NCBI GenBank assembly: GCA_029547805.1
Contig: JAKPOP010000014.1
Coordinates: 62,001 to 126,000, forward strand
Origin: Deltaproteobacteria bacterium
GTDB lineage: Bacteria > Myxococcota_A > UBA9042 > DTJE01
Length of the DNA stretch: 64,000 nt
Direction of reading: 5' to 3'
Of the stretch, positions 7,712 to 16,399 are shown piece by piece. The notes below the pieces were generated by a model, which made no database searches, was not told where the DNA came from, and was given only the letters and a program-made list of their open reading frames with translations. The translations under genes were made by a program, and so were the position numbers. Position 1 is the first letter of the stretch, and every line of letters begins with the position of its first letter.

Positions 7712-9667
7712 TCAGGGACCGACTTCGCCGGACCGGACCCGAAAATGGCGCCCCATCCAGTAGGCCAGCCGGAAGTCCACCGCCGGCAGCAGGGCGGACC
7801 CGTCCCCCTCCCGGTTCGGCTGGTAGGGATTGGACCGCCAGTGGAAGTTCGAGGGCCCCAGCAGCCGCATCGGGATCGGTTCCAGGGTCACCAGGTCCCC
7901 GTTGCGCCCGACGCATCCCAGGGCGGTGAAGCGCGTCTCCCCGTCGGTGGCCAGGCAGACCGGGTCCTCGACCTGCGGCGAGGACTCGGTGCACTGGGCC
8001 TGGGGACACTGGGCCACGCCGACGTTCCAGTAGGGCGGCGCCGGGAACTCCCGGAGGGTCCGGATCCCCCGTTCCAGGGCCGCCCGGTCCAGGACCGTCC
8101 CGTCGGCAGGCCACCAGTAGGACCCATCGGCGGCGCCGTGGGCATGGATGAAATCGTAGAGCGAGTAGGCGAACTCCGCCGGCTGGCGGGTCTGCCCCGG
8201 CCGGGCGTACATGCCGTCCTCCAGGCCCAGGCGCACCGCCTGCCGGGCCTCGTCGTCGGCCAGGTAGCGCATCGCGAGCCAGGCCCCCTGGAAGGCCATG
8301 TTGTAGTTCGAGTAGTTGGACACCAGGCCCATGTCCACCAGGTAGAGCTCGTCCCGGGCGATCTCGTGGAGGCGGCGCCCTCCGATCAGTTCCCCATAGA
8401 GCCAGTCCTTCAACCCCGGGTCCCCGGTGACGAAGACCCAGGCGGCGACCACCCCCAGGGCCATCATCGCGTGGAAGCCGTTGCGGATCTCCTCCCCGTA
8501 GAGGATGCCGTCCAGGTTGTGCTCGTTGATCCACCCGTGGAGCGTGGTCCGGCCGTCGGCGTCGGGGATCTCCAGGTCGTAGCCGCTGGGCCGGATCACC
8601 TGCAGTTGCCGGGCCACCGCCAGGGCGTCCTCCCGGAGGCGATCCTTCGCCGCCGCCGGGAAGTCCGGGTCATCGGCGATGGCCTCCCAGGCCGCCGCAT
8701 AGGCCGCCACCCACCCGATGTACTGGTCCCGGCTGATGGAGTCCTCCCAGACCAGGTTCGGATAAAGGCCCGAGAAGTCCTGGCGCCAGGTCCCGTTGTT
8801 CTTGACCGGGGGCAGGGGGTTGCCCTGGTCGTCGAAGAGGGGCACCACCGTGACGTTCTGGCCGTCCCCCGGGAGGTCAGTCCGGGCGATGCCCCGGGCG
8901 ATCACCCCCGGCGCCCCGGTGATGGCCACCACGACGTGGAGGGCCTCCAGGTCCCCCAGCAGCCACTCCCGGGCCCGGGCGACCTCCTGACAGGGGGCCC
9001 CCTGGTCCCGGAGCACCATGTACCGGTAGGCGTCGGCGGCGACCCCGTCGCCGGCGTAGAGCCCCGCCACCTTGTGCTGCGACGTGATCACCGACAGCGG
9101 TGACCGGCCCGCGAAGGCCTCGAAGTCCCAGGCCCCCGGCGTCATGGCGAAGTCCACCACGCGCTGTCGGTCCTCGACGGCCTCGAGGGAGACCGTGACG
9201 TCGGTGTTGAGGTGCATGGCCGCGGCGTGGAAGGCGGTCCAGACCCGGTCATGGGCCTCGGCCTTCGCCGCCAGGCCCGGGTCGTACCCCGGTTGCCCCG
9301 GTCCCGGGATCAGGGTGGGCCATCGGACCTCCCCGCTTCCGCAGGGAGGCGGTTCGAAGGGGACCTCCGGCAGGTGGTCGGGTCCGAAACCCGGGTCCCG
9401 GGGACCCCCCTCTTCCGATCCCCAGTCCTGGCCGCCCGGGTCGTCGCTGCCCTGGTCCAGGGCCTCCTCGGCCAACCCATCCGCCGGACCGACGTCGCCC
9501 GGGTCCCCGATGCCGTCGGCCGGGCCCCCGGGGTCCCCGGGTCCCGGATCCACCATGCCCGCCAGGTCGATCCCCGGGTCTCCCGGGAGGTCGGTCCCGG
9601 ACCCGCCGCCGCCCCCGCAGGCCAGCATCAGGCCCACCAGTCCCGTTCCAAGACGCACCCTGCCCAT
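7712..9667 (-). CDS. Large secreted lipoprotein of unknown function with D/P/G-rich linker
   Basis: The 651-residue protein begins with a short lipoprotein signal (MGRVRLGTGLVGLMLACGGG, lipobox LMLAC, Cys17). About 85 residues of low-complexity Asp/Pro/Gly follow, then a roughly 540-residue helical-looking domain with WINEHNLDGILYGEEIRNG, SNYSNYNMAFQGAWLA and FIHAHGAADGSYWWPADG. The Tyr/Trp-rich, alpha/alpha-barrel-like pattern could suit a carbohydrate-active or lyase-type enzyme, but I do not recognise the family. The start at 9667 has GGGAGGGAG upstream; the longer frame to 9817 would run through the tRNA gene. It probably uses Lgt (encoded 200 bp upstream) and Lnt (40.1 kb) for maturation. 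Confidence 0.75.
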   Translation of the reverse strand: MGRVRLGTGLVGLMLACGGGGGSGTDLPGDPGIDLAGMVDPGPGDPGGPADGIGDPGDVGPADGLAEEALDQGSDDPGGQDWGSEEGGPRDPGFGPDHLPEVPFEPPPCGSGEVRWPTLIPGPGQPGYDPGLAAKAEAHDRVWTAFHAAAMHLNTDVTVSLEAVEDRQRVVDFAMTPGAWDFEAFAGRSPLSVITSQHKVAGLYAGDGVAADAYRYMVLRDQGAPCQEVARAREWLLGDLEALHVVVAITGAPGVIARGIARTDLPGDGQNVTVVPLFDDQGNPLPPVKNNGTWRQDFSGLYPNLVWEDSISRDQYIGWVAAYAAAWEAIADDPDFPAAAKDRLREDALAVARQLQVIRPSGYDLEIPDADGRTTLHGWINEHNLDGILYGEEIRNGFHAMMALGVVAAWVFVTGDPGLKDWLYGELIGGRRLHEIARDELYLVDMGLVSNYSNYNMAFQGAWLAMRYLADDEARQAVRLGLEDGMYARPGQTRQPAEFAYSLYDFIHAHGAADGSYWWPADGTVLDRAALERGIRTLREFPAPPYWNVGVAQCPQAQCTESSPQVEDPVCLATDGETRFTALGCVGRNGDLVTLEPIPMRLLGPSNFHWRSNPYQPNREGDGSALLPAVDFRLAYWMGRHFRVRSGEVGP

Positions 9668-9767
9668 GGATCTCCCTCCCACCGGCCCCGGGATCGATTG
9701 TGCCTGAGGACGAGGCGGTCGGACAGGGCCTGTGTCTTCCTGAGGAGCGACTGTCGCAAGGGATGGG

Positions 9768-9839
9768 AGCGGGATACGGGAGTCGAACCCGCGACCTACA
9801 GCTTGGGAAGCTGTCACTCTACCACTGAGTTAATCCCGC
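9768..9839 (-). tRNA. tRNA-Gly (anticodon CCC)
   Basis: On the minus strand the sequence folds as a normal cloverleaf: acceptor stem GCGGGAT/ATCCCGC, D-arm with CAGTGGTAGAG, anticodon stem ACAGC/GCTGT around loop TTCCCAA (anticodon CCC, reading GGG), and a T-arm GCGGG-TTCGACT-CCCGT. The discriminator base is U, as expected for bacterial tRNA-Gly. The 3' CCA is not encoded (TCCC follows the acceptor stem). Confidence 0.95.
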
Positions 9840-9857
9840 ACGCCCAAGGCAGTGCGA

Positions 9858-9887
9858 TCCATAGCCCCATCCCCGGGCCCTTGTCAA
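9858..9887 (-). promoter_or_regulatory. tRNA-Gly promoter
   Basis: Minus-strand TTGACA (9882-9887), 18-bp spacer, TATGGA (9858-9863), ending 18 bp before the mature tRNA 5' end. The -35 box overlaps the lgt stop codon (9884-9886). Confidence 0.7.
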
Positions 9888-10834
9888 GATCCCCTTGAGG
9901 CAGACCGCCTGCGGCGGAGCCATTCGAACAGTCCGTAGAGAAACAGCGGGATGCCGAGCCACTGGGAGGTCGAGAGGCCCCAGAGGCCGCCCCGGGGATC
10001 GTCGCGCCAGAACTCCAGCACGAAGCGGGCCAGGGCGTAGAGCATGCACGAGACGAAGAACAGCTGGCCGTCGAACCGCGCCCGGCGACGCAGCCACCCA
10101 TAGAGGAACAGGAAGATCCCGAGGGAGGCCAGGGCCTCCAGGGCCTGGGTGGGAACCACCGGCAGGGAGTGGGCCGCCGCCCGGGTGATCAGTCCCTCCT
10201 CCACGTGGCGCTCCCAGGCCGGGGACCCCCGAGGAAACGCGATCCCAAAGGGGCCCTGCTCGGGCCGCCCGAAGCAGCACCCCGCCAGCAGGCACCCGAT
10301 CCGGCCGAAGAAGAGGCCCAGCGGAATCCCCCAGCCGGCCAGGTCCGCGACCCGCCACAGGGGCATCCGGCGACGGCGAATGAAGCCGATCCCCACCGGG
10401 ATCGCCAGCGCCAGGCCCCCGTAGTAGGTCAGGCCGCCGTACCAGAACTTGAAGGCCCGGAGGCAGTCCCGTCCCTGGTGGCAGACGCCGGTCTCGGGGT
10501 TGCAGACCGGAAAGCCCCGGTCGGCCAGGGGCCTGCAGTCGTCGTCGGTGGCGCACCGCTTGCCCCGGGGCAACGTCTCGCCCTTCACCGCAAAGGGGTC
10601 CGTGCAGAGGTGCACGTAGTCCATGAAGAAGCCGTCGGCGGCCACATGGAGCACCCGGGCACCGACGATCCCCGCCAGGATCAGCACGAGGGCCAGGTCC
10701 AGCAGGTCGTTGTGGCCGATGCCCAGGCGCGGGGCCTCCCGGAGGGCCAGCCAGACCACCACCGTGTAGCCCCCGAGCAGCAACGTGAAGTAGGCCGGGA
10801 ACTCGATGCCCAGGATGTGGAAGGTGTCCAGCAC
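9884..10834 (-). CDS. lgt: Prolipoprotein diacylglyceryl transferase (Lgt) with Cys-rich insertion
   Basis: Lgt transfers diacylglycerol from phosphatidylglycerol to the lipobox Cys of prolipoproteins in the inner membrane. The family signature GRIGCLLAGCCFGRPEQGPFG is present (quoted core GRIGCLLAGCCFG), as are multiple membrane helices, FWYGGLTYYGG and FVLEFWRDDPRG. I chose the GTG at 10834 (316 residues) because GGAGG sits 5 bp before it; the ATG at 10870 and GTG at 10882 lack ribosome sites. Between helix 2 and the FWYGG segment lies an unusual insertion of about 50 residues (codons at roughly 10460-10609) with six Cys, including CATDDDC, VCNPETGVC and GRDC. It is likely periplasmic and disulfide-bonded. 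Confidence 0.93.
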   Translation of the reverse strand: MLDTFHILGIEFPAYFTLLLGGYTVVVWLALREAPRLGIGHNDLLDLALVLILAGIVGARVLHVAADGFFMDYVHLCTDPFAVKGETLPRGKRCATDDDCRPLADRGFPVCNPETGVCHQGRDCLRAFKFWYGGLTYYGGLALAIPVGIGFIRRRRMPLWRVADLAGWGIPLGLFFGRIGCLLAGCCFGRPEQGPFGIAFPRGSPAWERHVEEGLITRAAAHSLPVVPTQALEALASLGIFLFLYGWLRRRARFDGQLFFVSCMLYALARFVLEFWRDDPRGGLWGLSTSQWLGIPLFLYGLFEWLRRRRSASRGS

Positions 10835-11007
10835 GATCGCCTCCGTCGTCCGGGAAGCGGCCCGAGTCATCGATGGTAGCACAGGGGTCCCCGGGGCACC
10901 GGGCCCCGGGGGACACCTGCCGGTCCCCGGGGGAGTCGGCGGTTGGGCGGCAGGAGTGCCATTGCGCTATCCTTCGGCGGGCTCGCGGTGGAAGGGGAAG
11001 AGACCCG

Positions 11008-11700
11008 ATGGAAACCCAGGGCATCAACGTGTTCGAGCAGGTGGTGGCCTCCCGGGGCATGGTGCTGGCCGTGCTGCTGGTGCTCATCGGCATGTCGCTG
11101 GTGTGCTGGTTCCTGATCGCCTACAAGTGGCTGGCCTTCCGGCGGATCCGGCACCAGACCGACCGCTTCCTGGAGGTCTTCTGGAAGTCCGAGACCCTGG
11201 AGGAGGCGGCCCAGGCCGCGGCGAACCTCTCGGACTCCCCCATCGCCCGGGTCTACCGGGCCGCCCTGGCGGAACTGACGCGGGTGCAGAAGGCCCAGGT
11301 GGCCGGGGTGGCGGCCGCGCTGGGCAGCCAGGGACACGGCTTCGCAAACGTGGAGCGGGCCCTCCGGCGGGCCCAGCAGGACGAGATCACCCGACTGGAG
11401 AGCCGCATCCCCTTCCTGGCCACCACCGGGTCCTCGGCGCCCTTCATCGGCCTCTTCGGCACGGTCTGGGGCATCATGAACGCCTTCGCCTACATCTCCC
11501 CGGACCGACCCATCCTCGAGACGGTGACCCCCCACATCGCCCAGGCCCTGGTGGCCACGGCCATCGGCCTTCTGGCGGCCATCCCGGCGGTGATGGGCTA
11601 CAACTACCTGAACAGCCGGATCCGCTTCTTCACGGTGGAGATGGAGAACTTCTCCATCGACTTCCTGAACATCCTTCGGCGGCACATCCTCCGGGACTGA
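11008..11700 (+). CDS. MotA/TolQ/ExbB-family proton channel protein
   Basis: The 230-residue inner-membrane protein is the stator-like proton channel of a Tol or Ton energy-transducing complex. It has a first membrane helix (MVLAVLLVLIGMSLVCWFLIAYKW, about 17-40), a cytoplasmic domain, then the conserved ATTGSSAPFIGLFGTVWGI and ALVATAIGLLAAIPAVMGYN segments. TolQ signature residues TTGSSAPFIGLFGTVWG favour TolQ over ExbB. The ATG at 11008 has GGAAGGGGAAGAG upstream. It is followed by a TolR/ExbD-like and a TonB/TolA-like gene with 21- and 10-bp gaps, forming one operon. A TATCCT -10-like element lies about 30 bp upstream but has no good -35 partner. Confidence 0.88.
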   Translation: METQGINVFEQVVASRGMVLAVLLVLIGMSLVCWFLIAYKWLAFRRIRHQTDRFLEVFWKSETLEEAAQAAANLSDSPIARVYRAALAELTRVQKAQVAGVAAALGSQGHGFANVERALRRAQQDEITRLESRIPFLATTGSSAPFIGLFGTVWGIMNAFAYISPDRPILETVTPHIAQALVATAIGLLAAIPAVMGYNYLNSRIRFFTVEMENFSIDFLNILRRHILRD

Positions 11701-11721
11701 CGGGGGAAGGGGGGACCGGCG

Positions 11722-12285
11722 ATGGCCATGAGCGACCCGGGACACAAGGGGATGATGGCGGACATCAACGTCACGCCCCTCGTGGACGTGATGCTGGTGC
11801 TGCTGATCATCTTCATGATCTCCAGTTCGATCGAGACGGCCCAGGTCCAGCAGGAGCGCCAGAAGGCCCAGACGGCCGAGAAGACGGAGCGCCTGGACCA
11901 GAAGGTGCCGGTGAACCTCCCCCGGACCGACGCCGAGCCGGTGAATCTGGCCCAGGAGCGGAAACTGGTCCTCAGCGTCACCTCCAACCTCCAGTTCTAC
12001 GTGGGAGACACCCTGGTGGTGGACTGCCTGCCGATGGCGCCGTCCCTGAAGGGAATCACGACCGGGCGTCGGGACGCCTGGGGACGGGAGCAGGACCGGG
12101 CCTTCGCGCCCTGCCTGGAGGCGCTCGTGACCCGGCTCGCGGCCAACGAGAAACTGAAACGGGACCAGGAGATGTACCTGCGGGCCGACGAGTCCCTCCC
12201 CTACGGCCTGACCCTGAAGGTGATGGCCCGGGTCCGATCCTCTGGGGTGGGCAGGTTCGGGCTGCTGGCGGAGCCGGAAGGCTGA
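11722..12285 (+). CDS. TolR/ExbD-family biopolymer transport protein
   Basis: The 187-residue single-pass protein carries the family hallmark [19 protein letters not shown] (about 14-32), whose Asp in the membrane helix relays protons. A periplasmic domain follows. It is longer than usual: about 40 residues between helix and domain, and a segment with two Cys ([18 protein letters not shown]) inserted in the periplasmic fold, before the [20 protein letters not shown] core (quoted RADESLPYG). Spacing to neighbours indicates co-transcription. It would partner the TolQ-like protein upstream. Confidence 0.87.
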   Translation: MAMSDPGHKGMMADINVTPLVDVMLVLLIIFMISSSIETAQVQQERQKAQTAEKTERLDQKVPVNLPRTDAEPVNLAQERKLVLSVTSNLQFYVGDTLVVDCLPMAPSLKGITTGRRDAWGREQDRAFAPCLEALVTRLAANEKLKRDQEMYLRADESLPYGLTLKVMARVRSSGVGRFGLLAEPEG

Positions 12286-12295
12286 GGGGGAGGCG

Positions 12296-13159
12296 ATGGG
12301 GTCCTGGCGACGCCTCTCCGAACCGCAGGTGGTCTTCGGGGCGGCGGTGACGCTGGTGGTCCACGGCTTGATCGCCTGGATGCTGGCCACCGCAGGCCAG
12401 GGGACCGACGACGGCCTCGGGGAGCGGATGCTGGCCCGGCGGCTCTGCGACGGGCTGCGTTGTCCCGAAGCCCCCGTTCCCGCGTCCCGGCGGCTGCCCG
12501 ACAGTCCCCCCGGGTCGGACCTCGGTGTGATCGAGGCGATGATCATCCCCCGGCTGGGCATGCTGGAGACCCGCAAGGGCCTGCCGAAACTGACCAGGTA
12601 CGAGCAGCCCGAGCGGATCGAGGAGGCCGTGAACGTCCAGCGGGACGTCCCGCAGCCCCAGGAGACGCCCCGGATGGACGTCCGGAAGAAGGAGGCCGAG
12701 CGAGACCGCCGCAAGCCCGGGTCCCTGGCGGACATCCTGGGGGCCCCCGACGACGACGACCCTCGGAAACGGGCCACCGCCCTGGACCGGATCGTCGGCA
12801 ACCCCGGCGGCAGCGTGCTGGGGTCCGGGACCGAGGCCACCCCGGGGAATCTCTATGCCGGCAAGGTCTCCCTGGCCATCCGGGAGGTCTTCACGGTGCC
12901 CCCCTACCTGTCCGATGCCGACCTGAAACGGTTTCGGCTCCGGATCAAGGTCACGCGGATGAACGAGTCGGGGCAGATCCTCGCCTACGAGGTCCTGGAG
13001 ACCTCCCCGGACCCCCGGTTCAATGCCGCAGCGATGGCGGCACTCCGGAAATTTGTCCCGAAGGAGGGGGGAGTGGCGGTGCTCCCGGCCCCGGACCTCG
13101 AGACCCTGGGCCACATCAATCGCCGGGGAATGGTCATCGACCTCGACGGCGCCCGGTAG
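12296..13159 (+). CDS. TonB/TolA-like energy transducer
   Basis: The 287-residue protein has a single N-terminal membrane helix (VVFGAAVTLVVHGLIAWMLA, about 12-31), a long charged and Pro-containing periplasmic span with a DVPQPQETPRMDVRKKEAERD segment (quoted QPQETPRMD), and a C-terminal alpha/beta domain of the TonB/TolA type: LRIKVTRMNESGQILAYEV, then SPDPRFNAAAMAALRKFVP. It is the third gene of the TolQ-TolR-TonB-like operon and should carry energy to an outer-membrane partner that is not encoded next to it. Two Cys (RLCDGLRCPEAP) follow the membrane helix. ATG 12296 is preceded by GGGGGAGGCG. Confidence 0.8.
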   Translation: MGSWRRLSEPQVVFGAAVTLVVHGLIAWMLATAGQGTDDGLGERMLARRLCDGLRCPEAPVPASRRLPDSPPGSDLGVIEAMIIPRLGMLETRKGLPKLTRYEQPERIEEAVNVQRDVPQPQETPRMDVRKKEAERDRRKPGSLADILGAPDDDDPRKRATALDRIVGNPGGSVLGSGTEATPGNLYAGKVSLAIREVFTVPPYLSDADLKRFRLRIKVTRMNESGQILAYEVLETSPDPRFNAAAMAALRKFVPKEGGVAVLPAPDLETLGHINRRGMVIDLDGAR

Positions 13160-13166
13160 AGGGCCG

Positions 13167-13868
13167 TCAGCGGCTGGCCAGGTAGACCACGTCGGCGATC
13201 TCCCCGGCCGCCCGGGAGAAGGCCGTGGTGACGACCTCCTCGGCGTCGGGAAAGACCTGCCGCAGGGACTCCAGGAAGACCGGGTTCCGTTGAGGGCTCC
13301 AGACCGCCAGCACCCCTCCGGGACGCAGGGCCTCCCGGCAGCGCCCGAGGCCCACGGGGCGGTAGAGGCGGGCGTTGCCCGGGGCCGCGAGCCAGCCGGG
13401 TCCGTTGTCCACGTCCAGCAGGGCCAGGTCGAAGGCCCCCGGCCATCGGGGCAGCAGGTCGTGGAGGTCCCCCACCGCCGCCTCCACCCGGGGGTCGTCC
13501 AGCGCCTCGCCGTTGGCCTCCGCGAAGAAGCGGCGGTTCCAGTCGAAGACCCGGGCCCCGATGTCGACCACTGTCACCCGCCGCACCCCCGGCAGGTCCA
13601 GGGCCGCCCGGAGCGTGTGCCCTGCCCCCAGGCCTCCGACCAGGCAGACCAGACCCCGATCCGGCAAGGCCCCCTGCCGGTCCATCAGCCGGCTCCAGGC
13701 CAGGGGCGCCAGGGACCGCTCGCTGGCGCACCCGTGGGAGGCCATCAGGAAGACCCCGTTGATCGAGACCTGATGTCCCACGGTGCCGTCGGGGGCCACA
13801 TAGCGCTCCAGCACCAGGGTGCCCAGGGGCGTCTCCTCCCGGTCCAGCACCTCCGTCTCCAGCCGCAT
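13167..13868 (-). CDS. Spermidine synthase-like methyltransferase-fold protein
   Basis: The 233-residue protein has the Rossmann-like core of polyamine aminopropyltransferases and class I methyltransferases: VCLVGGLGAGHTLRAAL (cofactor loop), VTVVDIGARVFDWNRRFF (acidic residue after beta-2), VEAAVGDLHDLL and FDLALLDVDNGPGWL. Spermidine-synthase-like free-standing proteins of this kind often have unknown substrates; the N-terminal beta-sheet domain (LGTLVLERYVAPDGTVGHQVSINGVFLM, quoted VSINGVFLM) fits. Start 13868 is supported by GGAGGGCGGAGGG. It converges on the TonB-like gene with 7 bp between stops. Confidence 0.78.
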   Translation of the reverse strand: MRLETEVLDREETPLGTLVLERYVAPDGTVGHQVSINGVFLMASHGCASERSLAPLAWSRLMDRQGALPDRGLVCLVGGLGAGHTLRAALDLPGVRRVTVVDIGARVFDWNRRFFAEANGEALDDPRVEAAVGDLHDLLPRWPGAFDLALLDVDNGPGWLAAPGNARLYRPVGLGRCREALRPGGVLAVWSPQRNPVFLESLRQVFPDAEEVVTTAFSRAAGEIADVVYLASR

Positions 13869-14015
13869 GGCCCTCCGCCCTCCAAGACCGCCGCGGCCCG
13901 ATGCTATCCCCTCCGGCTCCGAAACGGCAGCACCCGCCCCGGGCGCCCCCGGGGACACCCGGAATGGCCGGGGCCGGCAGCGGTGCTATGCTTCGCCGGG
14001 AAAGGGAGGTGGACG

Positions 14016-15317
14016 ATGGCCAGGGCGCCCCGGGGAACCCGCGACTCCGAGAGGCTGCTGGCGTCCCTCGGCACCCTGGAACCGCCGGGGATCCGGGACC
14101 CCGCCCTGGGGAGCCGGGTGCTGGTCCGGGCCCAGGGAAGCCGGCTCAAGGACGTGGACGGCAACTGGTACGTGGACCTCTCGTCGGCCTTCGGGGTCGC
14201 CACGGTGGGCCACCGGCACCCGGCGGTCATGGCCGCGGTGCGCCGCCAGGCCTCCCGGATCCTCCATGGCCTGGGTGACCTGCACCCGGTGGAGGTGTCC
14301 GAACGGTTGCTGCGGATGCTGGCCCGGCGCCTGCCGGCGCCCGACTACCGGGCCGTCCTCTCCCTGAACGGCGCCGACGCCATCGAGACGGCCCTGAAGT
14401 TCGCCGCGGCCGCCTCGGGCCGCCCGGGGATCCTGGCCTTCGAGGGGGCCTACCACGGCCTCTCCCTGGGGGCCCTGGAGGCCACGCAGTTGCCTCCCTT
14501 CCGGACGCCCTTCCAGGCCCTCCTCGGGAACCGGGCCCGGACGGCCCCCTTTCCCCGCCAGGACGGGTCGGACGTGGACCGGGTCCTGGAGGCCGTCCGG
14601 GGGATCCTGCGGACCCCGCCGGTGCCGGGGGTCGTGGTGGTGGAGCCCATCCAGGGCCGGGGGGGCATCCGGGTGCCTCCCCCGGGATTCCTGCGGGAAC
14701 TGGCGGACCTCTGCCGGGAGGCCGGGGTCTTCCTGGTGGTGGACGAGGTGATGACCGGGGTGCACCGGACCGGGCCCTTCCTGCGGTCCCAGGCCGAGGG
14801 GGTGGTCCCCGACGGCATCTGCCTGGGGAAGGGTCTCGGGGGAGGAGTGCCCCTCTCGGTCTGCCTGATGCGGGGTCCCCTGGCCGAGGCCCTCCGGGGA
14901 TGGACCGGCGAGGCCCCACACACCTGGACCTTCCTGGGGTACCCCCTGGGCTGTGCCGCTGGGATCGCGGTGCTGCGGACGATGGACCGAGAGGACCTCC
15001 CGCACCGGGCACCGGCCATCGAGGAGGCCATCCGGGAGGCCGGGCACCGGTGGTCCTTGGAGACAGGGGCGGTGGCCGAGGTCCGAGGCGCCGGCGCCCT
15101 GATGGGGGTCCAGATTCAGGCCCCCGGCGGGGGTCCGGCGGGGGACCTGGGGGTCCGGGTGATGCGCCGGGCCTGGACCCGGGGCGTGATGCTGACGATC
15201 GAGGGTCCCGAGGCCGATGTGCTGGCCCTGATGCCGCCCCTCTCGATCCCTCCACGGGACCTCGCCCGGGCCCTGCAGCAGGTCGGGGAGGCCCTCCGGG
15301 AGGAGGCCCGGCGATGA
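14016..15317 (+). CDS. Class III PLP-dependent aminotransferase
   Basis: The 433-residue fold-type I aminotransferase belongs to the omega-transaminase/glutamate-1-semialdehyde aminomutase group, which moves amino groups to or from aldehydes and ketones. Seen in the sequence: LKDVDGNWYVDLSSAFGVAT, FAFEGAYHGLSLGAL-like AFEGAYHGLSLG, VVVEPIQGRGGI, FLVVDEVMTGVHRTG (PLP ring Asp) and the PLP lysine in ICLGKGLGGGVPLS. ATG 14016 has GGGAGGT upstream and TATGCT (13987-13992) resembles a -10. The stop overlaps the next start (ATGA), so it is translationally coupled to the LuxE- and LuxC-like genes. This suggests amination of an aldehyde made by them. Confidence 0.88.
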   Translation: MARAPRGTRDSERLLASLGTLEPPGIRDPALGSRVLVRAQGSRLKDVDGNWYVDLSSAFGVATVGHRHPAVMAAVRRQASRILHGLGDLHPVEVSERLLRMLARRLPAPDYRAVLSLNGADAIETALKFAAAASGRPGILAFEGAYHGLSLGALEATQLPPFRTPFQALLGNRARTAPFPRQDGSDVDRVLEAVRGILRTPPVPGVVVVEPIQGRGGIRVPPPGFLRELADLCREAGVFLVVDEVMTGVHRTGPFLRSQAEGVVPDGICLGKGLGGGVPLSVCLMRGPLAEALRGWTGEAPHTWTFLGYPLGCAAGIAVLRTMDREDLPHRAPAIEEAIREAGHRWSLETGAVAEVRGAGALMGVQIQAPGGGPAGDLGVRVMRRAWTRGVMLTIEGPEADVLALMPPLSIPPRDLARALQQVGEALREEARR

Positions 15318-16399
15318 CGCCCCCTGATGGTCCGATCCCGGGCCCCACGCTGGCGGACCTGGAACCGCGCGTCCGGGCCTTCATCGAGGCCGACTCCCCG
15401 GACCCCCGGGTCTTCCGGGACCTGTGGCTGGCCATCGCAACGGCCCAGGGCCTGCGATCCCCCGGAGACCGACGGGCTCTCGGGTCCCTCCGACCGGTCC
15501 CCGAGGAGGCCTTCAAGACCCGAGAGGTGGCCTGCTTCGACCCGGCGGAGGCCCAGGCGGAGTTCCGGTCCTCGGGGACCACCACCGGCCAGCCCGGCCG
15601 GCACCTGGTCCGGGACCTCTCCCTCTACCGCCTCTCGGTGGTGACGGGGTTCCGACGGTTCGTCCTCTACGAACCCCGACCCCGGGTCTTCGTCCGGCTG
15701 ATCCCCGAGGGGACGGTCCGGCCCCATTCCTCCCTCTCCCGGATGATCGACTTTGTGGTCGCAGCCTTTGCCGAGGAGCCGCCGATCCCGGTCCGGCAGG
15801 GGAACCACCTGGACGTGGAAGCCTTCCGAAGCGCCTGCGCCCGGGCCCGGGAGAGCCGGCGCCCCCTCTGCCTGATGGCCACGACCCTGGACCTGCTGAC
15901 GCTGGTCGCCGGGATGGGGGAACGGGACGAACCCCTGCCGCCCGGCAGCCGGGTCATGCACACCGGCGGGGCCAAGGCCAGCGGCCGGGCCGTGGACCGG
16001 TCCGCCCTCCGGAGGGACCTGGAACGCCTGCTGGCCGTCTCCCCCGACGACGTCGTCGAGGAGTACGGCATGACCGAGTTGATGAGCCAGGCCTACGACT
16101 CCCCCCGGGTGGTTCCGGGCCCCCGGCGGTTCCAGCCGGTCCCCTGGATGCAGACCCGGGTCGTGGACCCCGTCTCCCTGCGACCGGTGGCCACCGGCCG
16201 CCAGGGCCTGTTGCTGCACCTGGACCTGGCCAACCTCCACACCGCCGTGGCGATCCTGACCGGGGACCTGGCCCGGCGGGTCGGGGATGGCTTCGGGGAG
16301 GTCCGGCGTCTCCCGGGGGCCCTGCCTCGGGGCTGCTCCCACGAGGCGGCGACCCGGACCTCCCGGGTCACCACCCCGACCCCCGAGGGCCGTCCATGA
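15314..16399 (+). CDS. LuxE-family acyl-protein synthetase
   Basis: The 361-residue protein resembles LuxE, the ATP-dependent enzyme that activates a fatty acid as acyl-AMP and passes it to the reductase LuxC. It has the AMP-binding-type loop RSSGTTTGQPGRH (about 97-109), then VMHTGGAKASGRAVDR and the EEYGMTELMSQAYDSP motif shared with phenylacetate-CoA ligase-like enzymes. The C-terminus has LLHLDLANLHTAVAILTGDLA. It overlaps the aminotransferase stop by 4 bp and the LuxC-like start by 4 bp. No luxA or luxB lies nearby, so light emission is not implied. Confidence 0.88.
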   Translation: MTPPDGPIPGPTLADLEPRVRAFIEADSPDPRVFRDLWLAIATAQGLRSPGDRRALGSLRPVPEEAFKTREVACFDPAEAQAEFRSSGTTTGQPGRHLVRDLSLYRLSVVTGFRRFVLYEPRPRVFVRLIPEGTVRPHSSLSRMIDFVVAAFAEEPPIPVRQGNHLDVEAFRSACARARESRRPLCLMATTLDLLTLVAGMGERDEPLPPGSRVMHTGGAKASGRAVDRSALRRDLERLLAVSPDDVVEEYGMTELMSQAYDSPRVVPGPRRFQPVPWMQTRVVDPVSLRPVATGRQGLLLHLDLANLHTAVAILTGDLARRVGDGFGEVRRLPGALPRGCSHEAATRTSRVTTPTPEGRP

